DNA of 57,899 nucleotides from CAZYAK01 sp964645935 (lineage in GTDB: Bacteria > Patescibacteriota > Gracilibacteria > Peribacterales > Peribacteraceae): assembly GCA_964645935.1 (NCBI GenBank), contig CAZYAK010000003.1:1-57899 (forward strand), in the 5' to 3' direction. The position numbers and the translations under genes were made by a program. The notes beneath the pieces were generated by a model. That model made no database searches. It had not been told where the DNA came from and saw only the letters and a list, made by a program, of their open reading frames with translations. Positions 7,519-15,834 of the stretch are shown piece after piece. Every line of letters begins with the position of its first letter. Positions within the stretch are counted from its first letter, which is position 1.

Positions 7519-7862
7519 GGACTTGTTCTCTGCGGTACCCGGGCCACCTTGCGGCGGCGTCAGGTACCGGTCTGTGATGCGAATGACCATCACCCCTGGC
7601 AGGGTGGGAACGGGCAGATGCCCGCTCCGGCTTCCCCGGTTCCACACGGAACCTGATGGGAAGAGAGCATTTTGCTGATTTATTGCAAAATGTCAACTAC
7701 AGAGCACCATTTGGGATGGTAGGTAAATTTTGGCGTCAAAAAGCCAAAATACTCTTGGTTTTACGAAACGCTCAGGGAGATCCACGATGTATGTTCGTGG
7801 ATTTCACGTCTTCCGTGAATCCGCGATCCGGCGTCTCTGACTGCCCGTTTCCAATGGGCCTC
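7519..7862. other. 344-bp intergenic region with hairpins and a possible promoter
   Basis: No gene is seen. Next to the DUF4015 gene stop lie three hairpins suited to ending its transcript: GCCC/GGGC at 7847-7863, TTCACG/CGTGAA at 7803-7819 and ATCCACGA/TCGTGGAT at 7780-7802. A TTTTGGC/GCCAAAA hairpin is near 7728-7749. On the minus strand TTGACA (7691-7696) could begin the promoter of the 6361-7518 gene, though its -10 box is poor. GTGATG/CATCAC at about 7575-7594 is a leader hairpin. Confidence 0.55.
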
Positions 7863-9047
7863 TCAGCGCCCCGCGCACTCCTCGGGCCACGGGGGGAGAT
7901 CCTTCATCGCGCCGTATGCGGGGGTGTAGTCATTGCGGGCGTTCCAGACCGTGTACCCGCAGAGACCCGCATCCTGCACGGCGGCCATCTGGTCCCGCAG
8001 GTCCCGGGCCGAGACGTAGTACCCCTGGATCCACGGCCGAAGCTTCCGCCAGTGCTCCTCGCCGAGCAGCTGCTTGTAGCCGTCGAGCGTGCGCCACACC
8101 AGATAGTACGAGCGGCTTCCCGGGTTCTTGCCCGGCACGTAGTACGCACCCGCGGCGAAGGTCGACGGGTAGGCCATGGGGGAGATGACATCGACGTACG
8201 GGGCGAAGCGCACGAAATCCTGCCCGATCGCCTCCAGGTTGATGGGGTAGTTCCACCCCAGGATGGCGTACGTGCTGATGCCAAAGACCGTGCCGGGGCT
8301 CACCTCGTCGATGGTCTCGCGCACCATGCGGATGAAGGGCTCGATGCGGTCCGCCTTCTCCTTGCCGCTCAGTCCGATGGACGCCTGCGCGTATTCCGTG
8401 GGGTAGCGGATGTAATCGAGGTTCACCTCGTCGATCCCCGTCAGGAGGAGGTCTCTCAACACTTGCTGGTTGTACTCCAGCGTCACGGGCATGGAGCCGT
8501 CCACCCAGACGGTTCCGATGCTGCGGCCCGTGGAGGGATGGCGAATGTGCGCGTCGGGGCGGCGCGCGGAGAAGAGCGGATCCTTGAGCGAGATGAACCG
8601 GCCGATCACGTAGATGCCGCGCGCATGGGCCTTGGAGACGACGTCCGCGAGATCGAGGACCGGACGGACGAGGCCCAGCTCGTGAGCGATGGCCGCGGTC
8701 GTGGGGAAGTACACGTTGGACCCCTTCACGTCGACCACGAACGCGTTGCCTCCCAACGCTTCCAGGCGATCAAAGGTGGCATCGAGGAACTCGGGGTTGG
8801 CCGCGGTCGTCGCTCCCAGGTAGACGCCGCGGGCCCGGAGCGCGCTCGCGGACGGACGTCCGCCGAGCATGCCGAAGAAGTACCCGGAACCCGTGTTGGT
8901 GCGACCGCGGTTCGCCTCGCGGCGTTCCAGCCGCCGCTGCATCCGATCCTGGGCGCTTGCCATGGCCACCAGCGTGGGCCGAGGAGCGGTCGCGAGCGGT
9001 TCACGAACAAGCTCCAAAAGTACGGCGACGGCGAGAAGACTGCTCAC
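7863..9047 (-). CDS. DUF4015-type putative glycoside hydrolase, exported
   Basis: A 394-aa protein matching the putative glycosyl hydrolase family PF13200 (DUF4015), a TIM-barrel fold. Seen: ARGVYLGATTAANPEFLDAT, GNAFVVDVKG (strand with Asp), HARGIYVIGRFISLKD, VNLDYIRYPTEY (catalytic-region signature of the family), and FGISTYAI then YVDVISPMAYPSTF. The N-terminus MSSLLAVAVLLELVREPLA is a likely signal sequence from a GTG at 9047, with TAGAAT 8 nt before it. It probably acts on extracellular or wall polysaccharide; the substrate is unknown. Confidence 0.82.
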   Translation of the reverse strand: MSSLLAVAVLLELVREPLATAPRPTLVAMASAQDRMQRRLERREANRGRTNTGSGYFFGMLGGRPSASALRARGVYLGATTAANPEFLDATFDRLEALGGNAFVVDVKGSNVYFPTTAAIAHELGLVRPVLDLADVVSKAHARGIYVIGRFISLKDPLFSARRPDAHIRHPSTGRSIGTVWVDGSMPVTLEYNQQVLRDLLLTGIDEVNLDYIRYPTEYAQASIGLSGKEKADRIEPFIRMVRETIDEVSPGTVFGISTYAILGWNYPINLEAIGQDFVRFAPYVDVISPMAYPSTFAAGAYYVPGKNPGSRSYYLVWRTLDGYKQLLGEEHWRKLRPWIQGYYVSARDLRDQMAAVQDAGLCGYTVWNARNDYTPAYGAMKDLPPWPEECAGR

Positions 9048-9141
9048 GGAAATTGATTCTACTCCTCATATGCCGCATCCCACAAAACCTGCTCTGCTCC
9101 TCCGGGTCCCGACCCGCAGCTCGGGTATCGCGGAGGGCGGT

Positions 9142-9177
9142 TCACCGTCGAGAGCCGGCGTACCTCCACGCCATCTC
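9142..9177 (-). pseudogene. Recoded duplicate of the TrmB-like gene's 3' end
   Basis: On the minus strand these 36 bases read E-M-A-W-R-Y-A-G-S-R-R-stop, exactly the last 11 residues and stop of the gene ending at 9241, and in the same frame 99 bp further on. The DNA differs at about a third of positions, all synonymous (for example GAA/GAG, AGA/CGA, TCC/TCT). That indicates an old copy that diverged under selection, not a recent duplication. Upstream codons (EEFFAGHDLGILSVSK) do not match the gene. Confidence 0.65.
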
Positions 9178-9240
9178 GTCCTTCGACACGCTCAGGATTC
9201 CAAGGTCATGGCCTGCGAAGAACTCCTCACCGATACGCGC

Positions 9241-10002
9241 TCATCGTCTGGAGCCCGCGTATCTCCAAGCCATTTCAAAGATCTGTCGCTGCGTCTCCGC
9301 CACCTCCTTGCTCTCGATGATGACGCCGAACATGTCGGTGTCGCCCGTGAGGCCGGAATCAAAGGAACAAATAGCCACCTTGTGGTCGTAGACGTTGATC
9401 TCGTTGGTAAAATCGAACTCGCTGGCCGGGACCAGGCGGATCTCGCGCATCTTCTTGCGATCCTCGCCGTGCACCTTGCGACCCGCGTCGTCGTCGGGGG
9501 CGATGCCGCGCAGGTGGATCCCCCGCTCCACACGCTTGGCCACGTAGTCCTCGTCGTAGTCGGGCCAGAACCGGCGCACCACGGCGGAGTTGGCGAAGTT
9601 GAGCAGTTCGCTCTTGGCCGTGAGCGTGTCCTCGTACACGGTGCGAACGCCGTCCCACCCCTCAAAGAAGCGCACGTGGGGCTTGCGGTAGCCTGCTCCC
9701 CTCAGAGACCGCAGCTCCGGCAACGAGCGGTGTAGGGCATCGGCGTTCTTGCGCGCCTCGAGCGCCAGGTACTCGGGGGCCACGGGCGCGTACCACTTGG
9801 CGCGGCGCTTCTGCACCACCGTGAACTGCCCCGCGCGCACCAGTTCCTCCAGCATGGAGTAGGCCGTAATGCGGTTGATGGACGTGGTCTTGGCGTACTC
9901 GGAGGCGGGCGCGGTCCCCAGCTGCAACCCCGCGAGGTAGAGCTGCGCCTGCTTCTCGCCGAGGCCGGTGGATTCGAGGATGCGCTGTAAGTCTTTCGCC
10001 AT
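9241..10002 (-). CDS. TrmB-like transcriptional regulator
   Basis: A 253-aa protein of the TrmB/SMC-independent sugar-regulator type common in archaea and Patescibacteria. Residues 1-80 form a winged helix-turn-helix (LGEKQAQLYLAGLQLG, ASEYAKTTSINRITAYSMLEE, then the wing VVQKRRAKWYAPV). Residues 105-253 form the effector domain (VRFFEGWDGVRTVYEDTL, LNFANS). It is probably a DNA-binding repressor or activator; the target is unknown. The leader is pyrimidine-rich (CCTCCCTCCTCACCT). A motif shared with the trmD leader lies just upstream. A recoded copy of its last 11 codons lies downstream. Confidence 0.82.
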   Translation of the reverse strand: MAKDLQRILESTGLGEKQAQLYLAGLQLGTAPASEYAKTTSINRITAYSMLEELVRAGQFTVVQKRRAKWYAPVAPEYLALEARKNADALHRSLPELRSLRGAGYRKPHVRFFEGWDGVRTVYEDTLTAKSELLNFANSAVVRRFWPDYDEDYVAKRVERGIHLRGIAPDDDAGRKVHGEDRKKMREIRLVPASEFDFTNEINVYDHKVAICSFDSGLTGDTDMFGVIIESKEVAETQRQIFEMAWRYAGSRR

Positions 10003-10017
10003 AGGTGAGGAGGGAGG

Positions 10018-10060
10018 TCTGCCCGGCGTAGCTCAGCAGAGCGAAGTCGGGTCTTTGGCC
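10018..10060. repeat. Shared upstream element (copy 1)
   Basis: TGCCCGGCG.AGCTC.GCAG.AGC..AGTCGGGT lies just before the TrmB-like start. A closely similar stretch lies at about 40070-40108, just before trmD, in the same orientation relative to its gene. Confidence 0.5.
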
Positions 10061-10284
10061 ATGGAACGGACGAGTGACAACGTGTAATGGAAGCCGACGC
10101 GGCATCGCAGATACGCCGCCCGGAAACCCTAGCTCCACCCGTGCGGGGATCCGAAGGCGGATGACTGCGACTCATGGTGTTGTTACAAAAATGAACAGTG
10201 CAACGATTGTGCGCAACGAACGCTGGCGGCCCGACGAGCGCCCTCGGTACAAGCGCGTTGATCGATCTCTTTCCCCCCCACCGT

Positions 10285-11781
10285 ATGAACCCCGCAACCG
10301 CCAAGACACTGGAAGAGAGCCTCCTGCGCATCCCCCGCCCGCACGCCGGTGAGGATCTCACGTTTACGCCCAAGATGCAGACGGCCAAGGACGTGGTCGA
10401 GTTTGCCAAGAAGCACGAGGCCACGGTCCTGGATCTCACGTTCGTGGATGTGCCGGGCACACTGCAGCATACGAGCAAGCCCATCCACGAGCTGGAGGAC
10501 GTGCTCGAGGGCGGAGCCGGGTTCGACGGCAGCTCCATCCGCGGCTTCAAGCAGATCCACGAGTCGGACATGCTCCTGATGCCCGACCCGACCTCCGCGG
10601 TATTGGATGTCTTTCAGTCCGAGCAGACGCTCTCCGTCCTGTGCGACGTGCGCGAGCCCACGTCCGGCGAGCTCTACGGCTCCAGCCCCCGCACCATCGC
10701 CAAACGCGCGGTGCAGTACCTCAAAGACAGCAACGTCGCCGACTGCGCGTACTTCGGCCCGGAGGCCGAGTTCTTCATCTTCGATGACGTGCGCTACGAG
10801 ATGAGCGCCAACGGCGCCATGTACTCCGTGGATTCCAACGAGGCCGTGTGGAATACCGGCCGTAAGGAAGAGGGCGGGAACCTTGGCTACAAGATCCGCC
10901 ACAAGGAAGGGTACTTCCCGGTGTCACCCGCCGATTCCCAGCAGGACATCCGTGCCACGATGGTGCGCGAGATGGAGCGCATGGGCATCAAGATCGAGAC
11001 CTTCCACCACGAAGTGGCCACCGCGGGGCAGGCCGAGATCGACATGGAGCGTGATGAGCTCCTGCCCATGGCCGACAAGCTGATCCGCTACAAGTACGTG
11101 GTCCGGAACGTCGCCAAGCGCTTCGGCAAGACCGCCACCTTCATGCCCAAGCCCATCTACGGCGACAACGGCTCGGGCATGCATGTGCACCAGAGCCTCT
11201 GGCTCAACGGCAAGCCGCTCTTCGCAGGCACCGAGTACGCCGGCCTCTCCACGATGGCGCTGCAGTACATCGCCGGTCTGCTCAAGCACGCGGGCGCCCT
11301 GTGCGCCCTCTGCAACCCCACCACCAACAGCTACAAGCGCCTGGTACCGGGGTTCGAGGCACCGGTAAACCTGATCTACTCCGCCCGCAACCGCTCAGCC
11401 GCCATCCGCATCCCCATGTATTCGCAGAACCCCAAGGCCAAGCGCGTGGAGTTCCGCATGCCGGACCCCGTGTGCAACCCGTACCTCGCCTTCTCGGCCC
11501 TGCTCCTCGCAGGGATGGATGGCATCGAGAACGGCCTGGAGCCCGGAGCCCACACCGACGAAAACCTCTACGCCATGGACGCAGGCAAACTCGCCAAGAT
11601 CCAACACGCCCCGGCCACGCTGGCCGACGCGCTGGATGCGCTGGAGGCCGACCACGCCTTCCTCACCAAGAGCGGCGTGTTCACCGAGGAGTTCCTCGCC
11701 GGGTACATCGCCTCCAAGCGCGAGGAGGCCGTGGACATGCGCCCGACGCCCACCGAGTTCTTCCGCTACTTCGACGCCTGA
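10285..11781 (+). CDS. glnA: Glutamine synthetase, type I
   Basis: Makes glutamine from glutamate, ammonia and ATP. The 498-aa product is colinear with GSI: FDGSSIRGF near residue 90 (metal and latch region), YFGPEAEFFIFD (metal Glu), AGQAEIDME, GKTATFMPKPIYGDNGSGMHVHQS (active-site His), and NPTTNSYKRLVPGFEAPV. ENLYAM keeps the Tyr that is adenylylated in GSI-beta, but the usual LPPE after it is absent. The start at 10285 follows a CTTTCCCCCCCACCGT leader without Shine-Dalgarno. amtB follows on the same strand, forming an ammonium-assimilation pair; no PII or GlnE gene is nearby. Confidence 0.95.
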   Translation: MNPATAKTLEESLLRIPRPHAGEDLTFTPKMQTAKDVVEFAKKHEATVLDLTFVDVPGTLQHTSKPIHELEDVLEGGAGFDGSSIRGFKQIHESDMLLMPDPTSAVLDVFQSEQTLSVLCDVREPTSGELYGSSPRTIAKRAVQYLKDSNVADCAYFGPEAEFFIFDDVRYEMSANGAMYSVDSNEAVWNTGRKEEGGNLGYKIRHKEGYFPVSPADSQQDIRATMVREMERMGIKIETFHHEVATAGQAEIDMERDELLPMADKLIRYKYVVRNVAKRFGKTATFMPKPIYGDNGSGMHVHQSLWLNGKPLFAGTEYAGLSTMALQYIAGLLKHAGALCALCNPTTNSYKRLVPGFEAPVNLIYSARNRSAAIRIPMYSQNPKAKRVEFRMPDPVCNPYLAFSALLLAGMDGIENGLEPGAHTDENLYAMDAGKLAKIQHAPATLADALDALEADHAFLTKSGVFTEEFLAGYIASKREEAVDMRPTPTEFFRYFDA

Positions 11782-11794
11782 GCCTTCCCAAAGC

Positions 11795-11824
11795 CCCCGC
11801 GGAGATCGTGCGGTCTCCGCGGGG
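11795..11824 (+). terminator. Hairpin between glnA and amtB
   Basis: A perfect 11-bp stem CCCCGCGGAGA/TCTCCGCGGGG with an 8-nt loop lies 14 bp after the glnA stop. It has no T tract, so it may be an intercistronic hairpin that tunes amtB levels rather than a full terminator. Confidence 0.65.
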
Positions 11825-11856
11825 ACACCCGGTCCCCTTCCTTTCCCTCAATCCCC

Positions 11857-13065
11857 ATGGAGATCAATTCCGGCGACACCGCGTTCGTGCTGCTCTCGGC
11901 CGCGCTCGTCGCCATCATGACCCCGGGTCTCGCCTTCTTCTACGGCGGCCTGGTCCGGCACAAGAACGTCCTCACCATCATGATGCAGAGCTTCATCTCG
12001 ATGGGCGTGGTCACGGTGCTGTGGGCGCTCATCACCTTCTCGCTCGCCTTCGGCACGGACATCGGCGGCGTGATCGGCGGCCTGGACTTCGCGCTCCTCA
12101 AGGGCGTGGGCCTCGCGGCGCACCCCGTCTACGGCGTGGACATCCCCTTCTCCGCGTTCTTCGTGTTCCAGATGATGTTCGCCATCATCACGCCCGCGCT
12201 CATCACGGGGGCCTTCACCGAGCGCATGAACTTCAAGGCGTACCTCGTGTTCCTCGTCATCTGGAGCGTGCTCGTGTACGCGCCGCTGGCGCACTGGGTG
12301 TGGGGCGGCGGCTTCATCGCGAAGATGGGCGCCATCGACTTCGCCGGCGGCACCGTGGTGCACATCAGCGCGGGCATGGCGGCGCTCGCGTCGGTCTTCG
12401 TGCTGGGCAAGCGCCGGAACACGGAGCACCTGCCGCACAACATCCCGTACGTCGCGCTCGGCACCGGCCTGCTCTGGTTCGGGTGGTACGGCTTCAACGC
12501 CGGGAGCGCGCTCGGCGCCAACGCGCAGGCGGCGCTCGCCTTCGCCAATACGGACATCGCGGCCTCCGTGGGCATGGTCACGTGGCTCGTGCTCTCGTGG
12601 ATGATCGACGGACGCCCCAGCATGGTGGGCGCGCTCACGGGCGTGCTGGCGGGCCTCGTAGCCGTCACGCCGGCGGCCGGGTTCATCGAGCCGTGGGCCG
12701 CGTTCCCCATCGGCATCATCGCCTCCATCGTGTGCTTCTCCGCGGTGAAGTTCCGCATGCGCATGGGATGGGACGACGCGCTCGACGTGTGGGGCTGCCA
12801 CGGCGTGGGCGGCATCGTGGGATCGCTGCTCACGGGCGTGTTCGCCTCCGGCAAGATCAGCGGGGTCTCCGGATTGATCGAGGGCAACGTCACACAGTTC
12901 CTCGCTAACGTGTACGCCACGGCCATCGCCATGGCATTCGGCTTTGTGATGACCTACGGCATCCTCCGCATCCTCAAGGCCTTCATGCACGTGGGCGCCG
13001 AGCCCAAGGAGGACGATCAGGGACTGGACCGCATGCTGCACGGGGAGGAGGCGTACGCATTCTGA
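11857..13065 (+). CDS. amtB: Ammonium transporter, Amt/MEP family
   Basis: A membrane channel conducting ammonium or ammonia, feeding GlnA encoded 75 bp upstream. The 402-aa product has about 11 membrane helices and the family landmarks: LAFFYGGLVRHKN near residue 25, GGGFIAKMGAIDFAGGTVVHISAG with the first pore His, LGTGLLWFGWYGFNAGS, and DDALDVWGCHGVGGIVGSLL with the second pore His. It lacks a signal peptide. The leader is CCTTCCTTTCCCTCAATCCCC before the ATG. No glnK partner is present, which is unusual. Confidence 0.95.
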   Translation: MEINSGDTAFVLLSAALVAIMTPGLAFFYGGLVRHKNVLTIMMQSFISMGVVTVLWALITFSLAFGTDIGGVIGGLDFALLKGVGLAAHPVYGVDIPFSAFFVFQMMFAIITPALITGAFTERMNFKAYLVFLVIWSVLVYAPLAHWVWGGGFIAKMGAIDFAGGTVVHISAGMAALASVFVLGKRRNTEHLPHNIPYVALGTGLLWFGWYGFNAGSALGANAQAALAFANTDIAASVGMVTWLVLSWMIDGRPSMVGALTGVLAGLVAVTPAAGFIEPWAAFPIGIIASIVCFSAVKFRMRMGWDDALDVWGCHGVGGIVGSLLTGVFASGKISGVSGLIEGNVTQFLANVYATAIAMAFGFVMTYGILRILKAFMHVGAEPKEDDQGLDRMLHGEEAYAF

Positions 13066-13109
13066 TTCCGACACGTCCGCCCGAGAGACGGACAGGCCAG
13101 AGACGATCT

Positions 13110-13127
13110 GCGGACCGGGGGGTCCGC
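13110..13127 (+). terminator. Hairpin after amtB
   Basis: A 7-bp stem GCGGACC/GGTCCGC with loop GGGG lies 45 bp after the amtB stop. Confidence 0.5.
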
Positions 13128-13139
13128 GTTCGTCGTGTC

Positions 13140-13165
13140 AAAAAAAGCGGGCCCGGAGGCCCGCT
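13140..13165 (-). terminator. Rho-independent terminator of the 13188-13760 gene
   Basis: On the minus strand a stem AGCGGGCC/GGCCCGCT with a 4-nt loop is followed by seven T. Confidence 0.88.
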
Positions 13166-13187
13166 CTGTCGCACGAGAGACGACTGC

Positions 13188-13760
13188 TCAGTCGATACTG
13201 TTGACGGCGTACGTGGAGCTCGCGCGGGCGCGGGTGGCCCAGTGGATCTTGCCGCGCTTCTCGCGCAGACCCACGGCGTCGATCTCGTTCCAGCCGGCGA
13301 CATCCTTGGAGGCGAAGTACAGCTTCACGCGGCGGACGGGGAAGTGCACATCCACGGGGATGACGGCAATTCCGTGCCCCTCGCCGACGCCCACGGGGTC
13401 GGTACCACTCCACACCTCCACTTCCTTTGTGCCGTCCATCACCGTCACGCGCGTGAGGGCGCCGGTGTTGTACGACTCGTGCACGATGACTTCCTTGGCA
13501 TCAAAGGCCTTGGCGTAGGTAAGGAGGAGCCATTCGTCCTGATCATCTTCCGTGAGGGAGGCCCAGGCCGTGGGCAGGTCGCCCGACACGGGAGTGTTGG
13601 GAAGGCCCGTGGCCTGCTCGGCGCCCCAGGCGCAGAAGCCCATCTGAAACCACGTGGGGCTGCCGTTGTCGCCGGGGGCGGGCGCATCGCCGCACGCGAA
13701 CGCGGAGGACGGCACAGCTGCGAGGGAGACGAGGACAGTGGCGAGAACGACACGGTTCAT
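13188..13760 (-). CDS. Exported galactose-binding-like domain protein
   Basis: A 190-aa protein. MNRVVLATVLVSLAAVPSSAFA is a signal peptide, and a Cys follows at the cleavage site (AFAC), so it may be lipid-modified although the lipobox is imperfect. The rest resembles an F5/8-type or pappalysin-like beta-sandwich: KEVIVHESYNTGALTRVTVM, VEVWSGTDPVG, and VRRVKLYFASKDVAGWNEID, ending in AVGL. Such domains bind glycans or cell-surface ligands. The leader is CCTCACTTTTTTCGCCCTCCCC, with TACAGT about 27 nt before the ATG. It has its own terminator and is monocistronic. Confidence 0.75.
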   Translation of the reverse strand: MNRVVLATVLVSLAAVPSSAFACGDAPAPGDNGSPTWFQMGFCAWGAEQATGLPNTPVSGDLPTAWASLTEDDQDEWLLLTYAKAFDAKEVIVHESYNTGALTRVTVMDGTKEVEVWSGTDPVGVGEGHGIAVIPVDVHFPVRRVKLYFASKDVAGWNEIDAVGLREKRGKIHWATRARASSTYAVNSID

Positions 13761-13868
13761 GGGGAGGGCGAAAAAAGTGAGGAGGTCACTGTACCGCATG
13801 CGTCAATACCCGCCAGCCCCACCGACTTCCGACCGATTCTTGTTTCTCAAGAAGGCAGGAGCGAATTC

Positions 13869-14003
13869 TGGCCGTTTACCGGGGAACACACTGTAATCAC
13901 TCGTTCGAGTATTGCGCTCGGGCAGGCTCGTTGGAACACGCGTCATCCGGGCCAGACCCGCTCCGTCATCTGTGACGGCGCGGCTGCTGGTCCGGCCAGC
14001 AGC
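13869..14003 (+). promoter_or_regulatory. Promoter and hairpin leader of the 14035 gene
   Basis: TGGCCG-N17-TGTAAT (13869-13897) is a plausible promoter. The leader then holds two hairpins, CCGTCA/TGACGG at 13964-13979 and GCTGCTGG/CCAGCAGC at 13983-14003, the second about 17 nt before the AGGAG ribosome site. Confidence 0.5.
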
Positions 14004-14034
14004 ATGGAGGTATTCGCCCAGGAGAAAACGAATC

Positions 14035-14415
14035 ATGATCGAGACCAAAACCATGAAGATCCAGGTGCAAGCCGTCCGCCCGGACGGCCTCGCGGAAGAG
14101 GCCGTGCTGCAGCCCATGCAGGAAGTGGACTGCCACATGGTCATCACCGACCCCGACCGCTCGCTGCGCGTCCGCGTCACTCGCGTGTGCGAGATCGAGG
14201 AGCAACGCTCCTGGATCGGACGCCTGGAGATCCTCGCCAGCCAGGACTGGCGCTGGACGACCCGCTCACGCCCGCGGCTCATCGCCGAAGGGGCCTCCCG
14301 CGGATTCGTCATCCGGAAGCAAGGCCGCATCCGCGTGCGGCTCGCGCTGGTCGCGCCGGAGGACGAGCGGGAAGAGCGCGTCCGCAATGTGGATATCCTG
14401 TGGCTGCTGCCGTGA
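14035..14415 (+). CDS. Orphan 126-aa beta-rich protein
   Basis: It starts at an ATG with AGGAG 10 nt upstream. The product is cytosolic with alternating hydrophobic residues (KIQVQAVRPDGLAEE, VDCHMVITDPDRSLRVRVTR, GRIRVRLALVAPED), suggesting a small beta-fold. It is rich in Arg and Glu. A hairpin leader precedes it and a genuine terminator follows, so it is a self-contained unit of the Shine-Dalgarno orphan class. I do not recognise the family. Confidence 0.65.
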   Translation: MIETKTMKIQVQAVRPDGLAEEAVLQPMQEVDCHMVITDPDRSLRVRVTRVCEIEEQRSWIGRLEILASQDWRWTTRSRPRLIAEGASRGFVIRKQGRIRVRLALVAPEDEREERVRNVDILWLLP

Positions 14416-14425
14416 TCCCGCGAGC

Positions 14426-14454
14426 AACCGGTTCCTCTTGGAGCCGGTTCTTTT
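14426..14454 (+). terminator. Rho-independent terminator
   Basis: A 10-bp stem AACCGGTTCC/GGAGCCGGTT with a TCTT loop is followed by CTTTT. It closes the 14035-14415 gene. Confidence 0.88.
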
Positions 14455-14458
14455 GTGC

Positions 14459-14713
14459 ATGCTGCACGCGATGGACCCCGGACCCGACCCCGCGCAGGCG
14501 GACGACCGCTGCACCGTCTGCGGCGGCACGCTCATCGACCGGAAGCTGAAGCGCACGTGCGTCCGGTGCGGGCAGTTGTGCGAGACGTGCTGCGACGGGG
14601 GGCATCCATGTTTCGTGTTTGACAAATATATATTTAATAGTATAATAATACCAATACCCTCCCCATCCCTCATATGTCCTTGCAAAAACTTGAACGCGAA
14701 ATGGCGATGCTGA
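14459..14713 (+). CDS. Possible small zinc-ribbon protein
   Basis: An open frame starting at an ATG directly after the preceding terminator (a second ATG is at 14471). Residues about 19-50 contain CTVCGG, then CVRCGQLCETCC and HPC, a plausible zinc ribbon with paired Cys-x2-Cys knuckles. The tail after that is AT-rich DNA that also holds the promoter of the next gene, and the frame overlaps that gene by 40 bp. The Cys-rich part looks genuine; the C-terminal boundary is doubtful and the gene may be truncated. Confidence 0.45.
   Translation: MLHAMDPGPDPAQADDRCTVCGGTLIDRKLKRTCVRCGQLCETCCDGGHPCFVFDKYIFNSIIIPIPSPSLICPCKNLNAKWRC
14619..14646 (+). promoter_or_regulatory. Consensus sigma-70-type promoter
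   Basis: TTGACA (14619-14624), a 16-bp AT-rich spacer, and TATAAT (14641-14646). The start codon at 14674 is 27 nt beyond, giving a roughly 20-nt pyrimidine-rich leader. Confidence 0.8.
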
Positions 14714-15042
14714 GCAAAGCACTGCCTCCGGATGAGAAGAAGCTGGTCATGGGTTTGGGCGCCGAGCAGCGCAACAAGGGCACGAGCTATCTCAAGGATG
14801 ATGAGGAGCGTAAGACGGCAGAGCGGTTGGTGGCGACCAAGGATGAGGCGCGCGCGCTCCTAGCCAAATACCTAGAATACCACGATGCCGCCACCGGCGG
14901 AGAGTCCGAGCGCTTGGCGCTCCAACGTGAGCAAGCGGCCGATCCAGGGGTGCGTGGCGGCAAAAGCGTGGATATCGGCAGCGGTGACGCAGTGTTTCCG
15001 AACACGGATGGGGATTCGCTGATGCAAGACCGCTTCAACTGA
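14674..15042 (+). CDS. Orphan 122-aa charged helical protein
   Basis: It starts MSLQKLEREMAMLSKALPPD. The first 75 residues are strongly helical and charged; the tail after about residue 85 is Gly/Asp-rich and probably flexible. There is no signal or membrane segment. It is driven by the best promoter in this part of the window, so it may be well expressed. The leader CCCTCCCCATCCCTCAT lacks a Shine-Dalgarno sequence and shares CCCCATCC with the 1602 and 18083 leaders. It converges on nth with a 4-bp gap. The family is not recognised. Confidence 0.7.
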   Translation: MSLQKLEREMAMLSKALPPDEKKLVMGLGAEQRNKGTSYLKDDEERKTAERLVATKDEARALLAKYLEYHDAATGGESERLALQREQAADPGVRGGKSVDIGSGDAVFPNTDGDSLMQDRFN

Positions 15043-15046
15043 GCGC

Positions 15047-15703
15047 CTATGCCTTCGCCTGGTCCTCCCGCCCCATCGTCAGGGACGAGGGGCAGGCCTT
15101 GGCAAAGGGACAGGCTTCGCACCGGCGGTTGCGGGCGGTGCAGAGGCTCCGCCCGTGGCTGATGAGCAGCGTGTGCAGTTCGCCCCACTCCTCGCGCGGG
15201 GTCTGTTCCATCAGATCCCTCTCAATCTTCTCTTGTGTCTTCGCCACGGTGAGCCCCAGCCGCTTGCTCACGCGCCACACGTGCGTGTCCACCGCGATCC
15301 CCTGCTGCTGGCCGAACGCCGCGTACAGCACCACCGTGGCGGTCTTGCGGCCCACGCCCGGGAAGGCCGTGAGCTCCTCCATGGTCTCGGGGACCTTGCC
15401 GCCGTGGCGCTCCAGGATCATCCGCGAGGTCTCGCGCAGATACTTGGCCTTGATACGATAGTGGCCAGAGGAGCGGATGTCCTGCTGCAGCTCCTCTTCC
15501 GGCACAGACAGGATGTCGGCGGGGCCGGGATACTTCCGGAAGAGGCGCGGCGTGATGCTGTTGATCATCTTGTCCGTGCACTGGGCGCTGAGGATGGTGG
15601 CGAGGAGGAGGTGGAACGGCGTGTCGAAATCCAAGAAGGTGCGCGGCGGCACGTGGGCGCTGCGGAGCTCTCGGAGCACGGTGGGGACGGGGACCTTCTT
15701 CAT
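15047..15703 (-). CDS. nth: Endonuclease III
   Basis: DNA glycosylase/AP lyase that removes oxidised pyrimidines in base-excision repair. The 218-aa product has the HhH motif TAFPGVGRKTA (catalytic Lys in RKTA), the catalytic Asp in AVDTHVWRVSKRLGL, and the C-terminal iron-sulfur loop Cys-x6-Cys-x2-Cys-x5-Cys (CTARNRRCEACPFAKAC). FHLLLATILSAQCTD is the usual N-terminal signature. The start at 15703 (MKKVPVPTVL) fits family length. Confidence 0.94.
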   Translation of the reverse strand: MKKVPVPTVLRELRSAHVPPRTFLDFDTPFHLLLATILSAQCTDKMINSITPRLFRKYPGPADILSVPEEELQQDIRSSGHYRIKAKYLRETSRMILERHGGKVPETMEELTAFPGVGRKTATVVLYAAFGQQQGIAVDTHVWRVSKRLGLTVAKTQEKIERDLMEQTPREEWGELHTLLISHGRSLCTARNRRCEACPFAKACPSSLTMGREDQAKA

Positions 15704-15820
15704 CGGGAGTGTCAATCCAGCATGCGATCCCGTCGGGCGGAAGGCAAATCCTCCGCAGGCGATTCCCACCGCACCGCAATTCGTCCGCCGGACAATGCCC
15801 ATCGCCACCGGAGCCCGTGC

Positions 15821-15826
15821 TATCGT
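15821..15826 (+). promoter_or_regulatory. Leaderless -10 box of the exonuclease gene
   Basis: TATCGT lies 8 nt before the ATG at 15835. Confidence 0.45.
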
Positions 15827-15834
15827 CGGCCCCC

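Noticed and set aside
11848..13074. 408-codon open frame antisense to amtB
   Set aside because: Its composition (His, Glu, Arg, Val repeats) is that of an antisense read; amtB is unmistakable.
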